Part shown: one piece after another, positions 5,308 through 7,389 of the stretch
How positions within the stretch are numbered: the first letter of the stretch is position 1
Layout of the letters: the number at the start of each line of letters is the position of its first letter
NCBI GenBank assembly: GCA_039029915.1
Contig: JBCCFD010000409.1
Span: 1-7,389 of the forward strand
Direction of reading: 5' to 3'
Source of the DNA: QQUD01 sp039029915
Lineage (GTDB): Bacteria; Chloroflexota; Anaerolineae; Promineifilales; Promineifilaceae
DNA: 7,389 nt
The notes under the pieces: model-generated
Told to the model about the DNA's origin: nothing
The model's input: only the letters and a program-made list of their open reading frames with translations
The model's database searches: none
Program-made: the position numbers and the translations under genes

Positions 5308-5988
5308 CTATTTCCCATCTTGGGGCCGCACTCCCTCCCACCCGTCCTGACCAATTAGCGGCACGAAGCGTACGGGAGCTAGCCGCTTTTTGCTAAAGCG
5401 GCGCTGACTTTTGCGAGTGACTAGGATGAGACGCTGCTTCTTTTCTTTGCCAACTGGGAGGATCAGACGGCCGTTTATAGCCAACTGCTTTGGTAACTCA
5501 GTTGGAATTCGGGGGCCACTCGCGGCGACTGCGATCGCATCGTACGGTGCGTGGTCTGGTAAGCCTAGCGTGCCGTCGGCATCGAAGACGGTTACATTGT
5601 CAAAACCGCCCTTTTCGAGATGATGCCGAGCATAGGTTGCCAATTGGGGTAGTCTCTCAACAGAATAGACGTGTGCAACAATCTGGCTCATTACAGCGGC
5701 CGCATAGCCAGAGCCAGCCCCAATTTCCAGCACTCTATCAGATGGTTTAAGCTGTAATAACTCAATCATCTTGGCCACAATGAACGGCTGGGAGATTGTT
5801 TGCTCAGCCAATAGAGGTAAAGCGCGATCCCTATAGGCGGCGGCCCGCACTTTGGGCGGTACGAATAGTTCTCGGGGCACAGTGCGCATGGCGTTGAGAA
5901 CGGCCGTATCTCGGACGCCTCTTGCCTTGAGCTGTGTTTCCACCATCTCTTCCCGCAGTTGCCCAAAATCAGGTAACGATTCAGCCAT
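5308..5988 (-). CDS. pcm: Protein-L-isoaspartate O-methyltransferase (226 aa)
   Basis: Cytosolic repair enzyme that transfers a methyl group from S-adenosylmethionine to L-isoaspartyl residues in aged proteins, starting their conversion back to aspartyl. Length is typical for the bacterial enzyme. Diagnostic features: MVETQLKARGV (15-25); RELFVP (39-44); the active-site segment EQTISQPFIVA (62-72); SAM-binding motif I RVLEIGAGSGYAA (85-97); acidic SVER (109-112) for the ribose; DADGTLGLP (136-144); GRLILPVG (173-180); and VRFVPLIGQDGW (206-217). The ATG overlaps the upstream AHSA1-DinB stop by 8 bp. No clear Shine-Dalgarno precedes it, so translation is probably coupled. The zinc-ribbon-like gene follows after 3 bp. 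Confidence 0.95.
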   Translation of the reverse strand: MAESLPDFGQLREEMVETQLKARGVRDTAVLNAMRTVPRELFVPPKVRAAAYRDRALPLLAEQTISQPFIVAKMIELLQLKPSDRVLEIGAGSGYAAAVMSQIVAHVYSVERLPQLATYARHHLEKGGFDNVTVFDADGTLGLPDHAPYDAIAVAASGPRIPTELPKQLAINGRLILPVGKEKKQRLILVTRKSQRRFSKKRLAPVRFVPLIGQDGWEGVRPQDGK

Positions 5989-6883
5989 TTAGGATGTCTT
6001 GAATTTGATTAACGTGTGTTTTGTCGTGCCCGACCAAAAAACGGCCGATTATTTGGCCCAGCGTGTAACGGCCGTATGCGGGATGTTCGCACTCAAAGGC
6101 GAGATGGGCTGGTTGGACGTTGCCTAGTGCGCTGGTGATCTGTGTGTAACTGCTTTGAATTGAGCTTTCAAGTTCTGCTACGGCTCGGTTATTGCCTTGT
6201 TCGATGGTTTCAAGCCGATGGTGATCGGTTAACGGCCGTCCAAAAGCACCCCCCTGTTCATTGGCCAATCGGGCCACCTCACTCGCATAAAATGTACGTC
6301 CATCGCTGATATGGGCCAAAATGGTGGCTGGCGTCCACCCTTCAGCATCTTTCTTTTGATAAAGGATGTCTTGGTCCGTATCGTTTAGAAAATTTAAGAA
6401 CGCCGTTTGCGACCTCTCAATCTGAGCTTTGTAAAAGGTTAAGGCGGAGACATGATGCAAAACGGCCAAAAAATGGTCCCAGCCGTCGATATGACTTTGA
6501 CGATCTGCCTGATCCACCTCAGTCTGATCGTAACGGCCGTGTTCAATTTCTAACCGACTGCCGTTCCCATCAGCGTTGATTGTTAGATGGACGGTGCGGG
6601 TGGGTAGCTCAGGCTGATGATCCCATTGCCACGTAAAACTGAGCCCGTTTGGAGGGGATACGGCCGTGTATTGACCGCGCAGCGTCCAGTTCATAGCGGG
6701 CCATTTAAGCTCATATTGACCCCCTGCCACAACATGAGTAACGGCTTCTTGAGGCCACCACGTTATGAGCTGCTCAGGTTGGGTAAACTGGTCAAAGAGC
6801 TGCTGGGGCGTCAGATGTGGAAATGTGGTTGTGAGATTAACGGCCGTATTGTCAGTTGAAATATCCTCAATTTCTTGTGTCAT
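5981..6883 (-). CDS. AHSA1/SRPBCC-DinB domain fusion protein (300 aa)
   Basis: Two domains that usually occur as separate proteins. Residues 13-145 look like an activator-of-Hsp90 ATPase homologue 1 (AHSA1, SRPBCC fold): LFDQFTQPEQLITWWPQ (29-45), GGQYELKW (54-61), GQYTAVSPPNGLSFTWQW (70-87), LEIEHGR (111-117) and the terminal HIDGWDHFLAVL (131-142). These folds enclose a hydrophobic ligand pocket. Residues 150-300 look like a DinB/YfiT-like four-helix domain with DAEGWTPATILAHISD (179-194). His191, His286 and His290 (GHDKTHVNQI) would form the usual metal triad. DinB-like proteins are often metal-dependent thiol transferases or of unknown function. Start ATG has a strong GGGAGG 7 bases upstream. 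It follows the hydrolase gene by 53 bp and overlaps pcm by 8 bp. It holds five exact ACGGCCGT copies, the highest density in the window. Substrate unknown. Confidence 0.85.
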   Translation of the reverse strand: MTQEIEDISTDNTAVNLTTTFPHLTPQQLFDQFTQPEQLITWWPQEAVTHVVAGGQYELKWPAMNWTLRGQYTAVSPPNGLSFTWQWDHQPELPTRTVHLTINADGNGSRLEIEHGRYDQTEVDQADRQSHIDGWDHFLAVLHHVSALTFYKAQIERSQTAFLNFLNDTDQDILYQKKDAEGWTPATILAHISDGRTFYASEVARLANEQGGAFGRPLTDHHRLETIEQGNNRAVAELESSIQSSYTQITSALGNVQPAHLAFECEHPAYGRYTLGQIIGRFLVGHDKTHVNQIQDILNG

Positions 6884-6936
6884 ACTGTCTACCTCCCATT
6901 AATCAGGTCTTGCTCAATAGTCGATTACTAAAATGA

Positions 6937-7389
6937 TCAGTTCGCTAAAAATTCCTTTACCAAAGACAAAAACCTTTCAGGCTGTTCACGATGTAAGAAA
7001 TGGCCTGCCCCTTCAATAATTTCGTAGCGGTAGGGCCCTGTGAACGCGTGCGGTGTGATTGCCATGGTGTCTGCATTGAGCGCCCCGTCAGCGTCTCCAA
7101 TAATAGTGAGCGTTGGCACAGATGTTTTGCCATTGGCAAACTTTTGGATGTCTGAATCACGAAACCCTTTTGAAAACGACCAATAGTAACCCAAGACAGC
7201 TTCTAGCACGCCCGGTTTGGCGAGCGCTTCTTTCATGGGGGCTGTTTCGGAGGCGGGAAAATCCCAGGTAGGTGACCAGCGGCGGTAAATTTCGTCAACA
7301 AAGGCATAGTTATCACGTCGAAATTTGCGCATTGTGGGGCCTCGAAATTGAAAGGTGATGAAGTGACGTGCTGCCCACATGCCGGATAG
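6937..7389 (-). CDS. Alpha/beta hydrolase, C-terminal part (cut by window edge)
   Basis: The frame stays open to the right edge (LSG codons precede the internal Met at 7380), so the gene begins outside the window and that Met is not the likely start. About 150 residues are present. They fit the cap and C-terminal half of an epoxide-hydrolase or haloalkane-dehalogenase-like alpha/beta hydrolase: a Trp/Tyr/Arg-rich helical cap, then the strand PTLTIIGDADGALN, which supplies the acid of the triad, and EGAGHFLHREQPERF, whose first His (codon 7000-7002) would be the catalytic histidine. The nucleophile and oxyanion residues lie off the window, so the substrate class cannot be judged. It is the first visible gene of the minus operon, 53 bp before the AHSA1-DinB gene. 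Confidence 0.85.
   Translation of the reverse strand, partial: LSGMWAARHFITFQFRGPTMRKFRRDNYAFVDEIYRRWSPTWDFPASETAPMKEALAKPGVLEAVLGYYWSFSKGFRDSDIQKFANGKTSVPTLTIIGDADGALNADTMAITPHAFTGPYRYEIIEGAGHFLHREQPERFLSLVKEFLAN

Larger units (their letters stand above)
73..6847. repeat. Highly iterated palindrome ACGGCCGT, 15 dispersed copies
   Basis: Exact copies start at 73, 95, 930, 2547, 3950, 4305, 4758, 4979, 5467, 5900, 6068, 6232, 6533, 6660 and 6840. Near matches include 6041 (ACGGCCGA). A given octamer is expected about 0.1 times in 7.4 kb of balanced composition. Thirteen copies are inside genes: six read as Thr-Ala-Val (ACG GCC GTn), five as x-Gly-Arg (nAC GGC CGT) and two as x-Arg-Pro (nnA CGG CCG Tnn). 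All three codon phases are thus used, in unrelated proteins, so the constraint acts on DNA and not on protein. The two non-coding copies form the hairpin at 73-102. Function is unknown. The behaviour parallels the HIP1 octamer of cyanobacteria, though the sequence differs. Confidence 0.9.

Noticed and set aside
5531..5538. Cyanobacterial HIP1 octamer GCGATCGC
   Set aside because: Only one copy is present in the window, which does not support a cyanobacterial source.
5695..5702. GCGGCCGC as a member of the iterated palindrome
   Set aside because: It shares only the CGGCCG core and lacks the flanking A and T found in all counted copies.
5490..5750. Plus-strand ORF of 86 codons inside pcm
   Set aside because: It is antisense to a gene with all the isoaspartate methyltransferase motifs; Arg-rich low-complexity composition is typical of a shadow frame.

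Overview
The window most resembles a chromosomal stretch of an environmental bacterium with mid-range GC. No rRNA, tRNA, CRISPR array, transposase or plasmid gene was seen. Taxonomy cannot be fixed from the sequence alone. The gene set (two SPFH membrane proteins, a PsuK-like kinase, a VTE5/SEC59-like lipid kinase, an AHSA1-DinB fusion) and a heavily iterated palindrome would fit a member of the Chloroflexota. That is a low-confidence inference.

Layout. (1) Positions 1-773 hold two very short minus-strand genes (382-537 and 130-309). They encode related peptides with a signal-like hydrophobic N-terminus and a shared CE-x-S-x2-CLI motif. A roughly 35-bp block upstream of the first peptide gene is repeated near the left edge of the window, suggesting that the array continues leftward. 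A perfect 12-bp hairpin lies after the second peptide gene. (2) Positions 774-5023 are a tight plus-strand operon of four genes, every junction overlapping by 4-8 bp: SPFH protein A, SPFH protein B, a PfkB-family kinase closest to pseudouridine kinase, and a polytopic phytol/dolichol-kinase-like enzyme. (3) Positions 5047-7389 are a minus-strand operon read from the right edge: the 3' part of an alpha/beta hydrolase gene, an AHSA1/SRPBCC-DinB fusion, protein-L-isoaspartate methyltransferase (pcm), and a small protein with four CxxC pairs. Operons 2 and 3 converge with 23 bp between their stop codons.

How the genes may work together. The two SPFH proteins probably form a hetero-oligomer on the membrane, as HflK/HflC and flotillin-like pairs do. 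Co-transcription with an isoprenoid-alcohol-kinase-like enzyme hints at a link to membrane lipid composition, but this is inference. The minus operon reads as a repair/small-molecule-modification cluster without an obvious single pathway.

The two most notable observations are the paralogous mini-peptide pair with its repeated upstream element, and the octamer palindrome ACGGCCGT. The octamer occurs 15 times exactly in 7.4 kb, in all three codon phases and in non-coding DNA, much like a HIP1-type highly iterated palindrome but with a different sequence.
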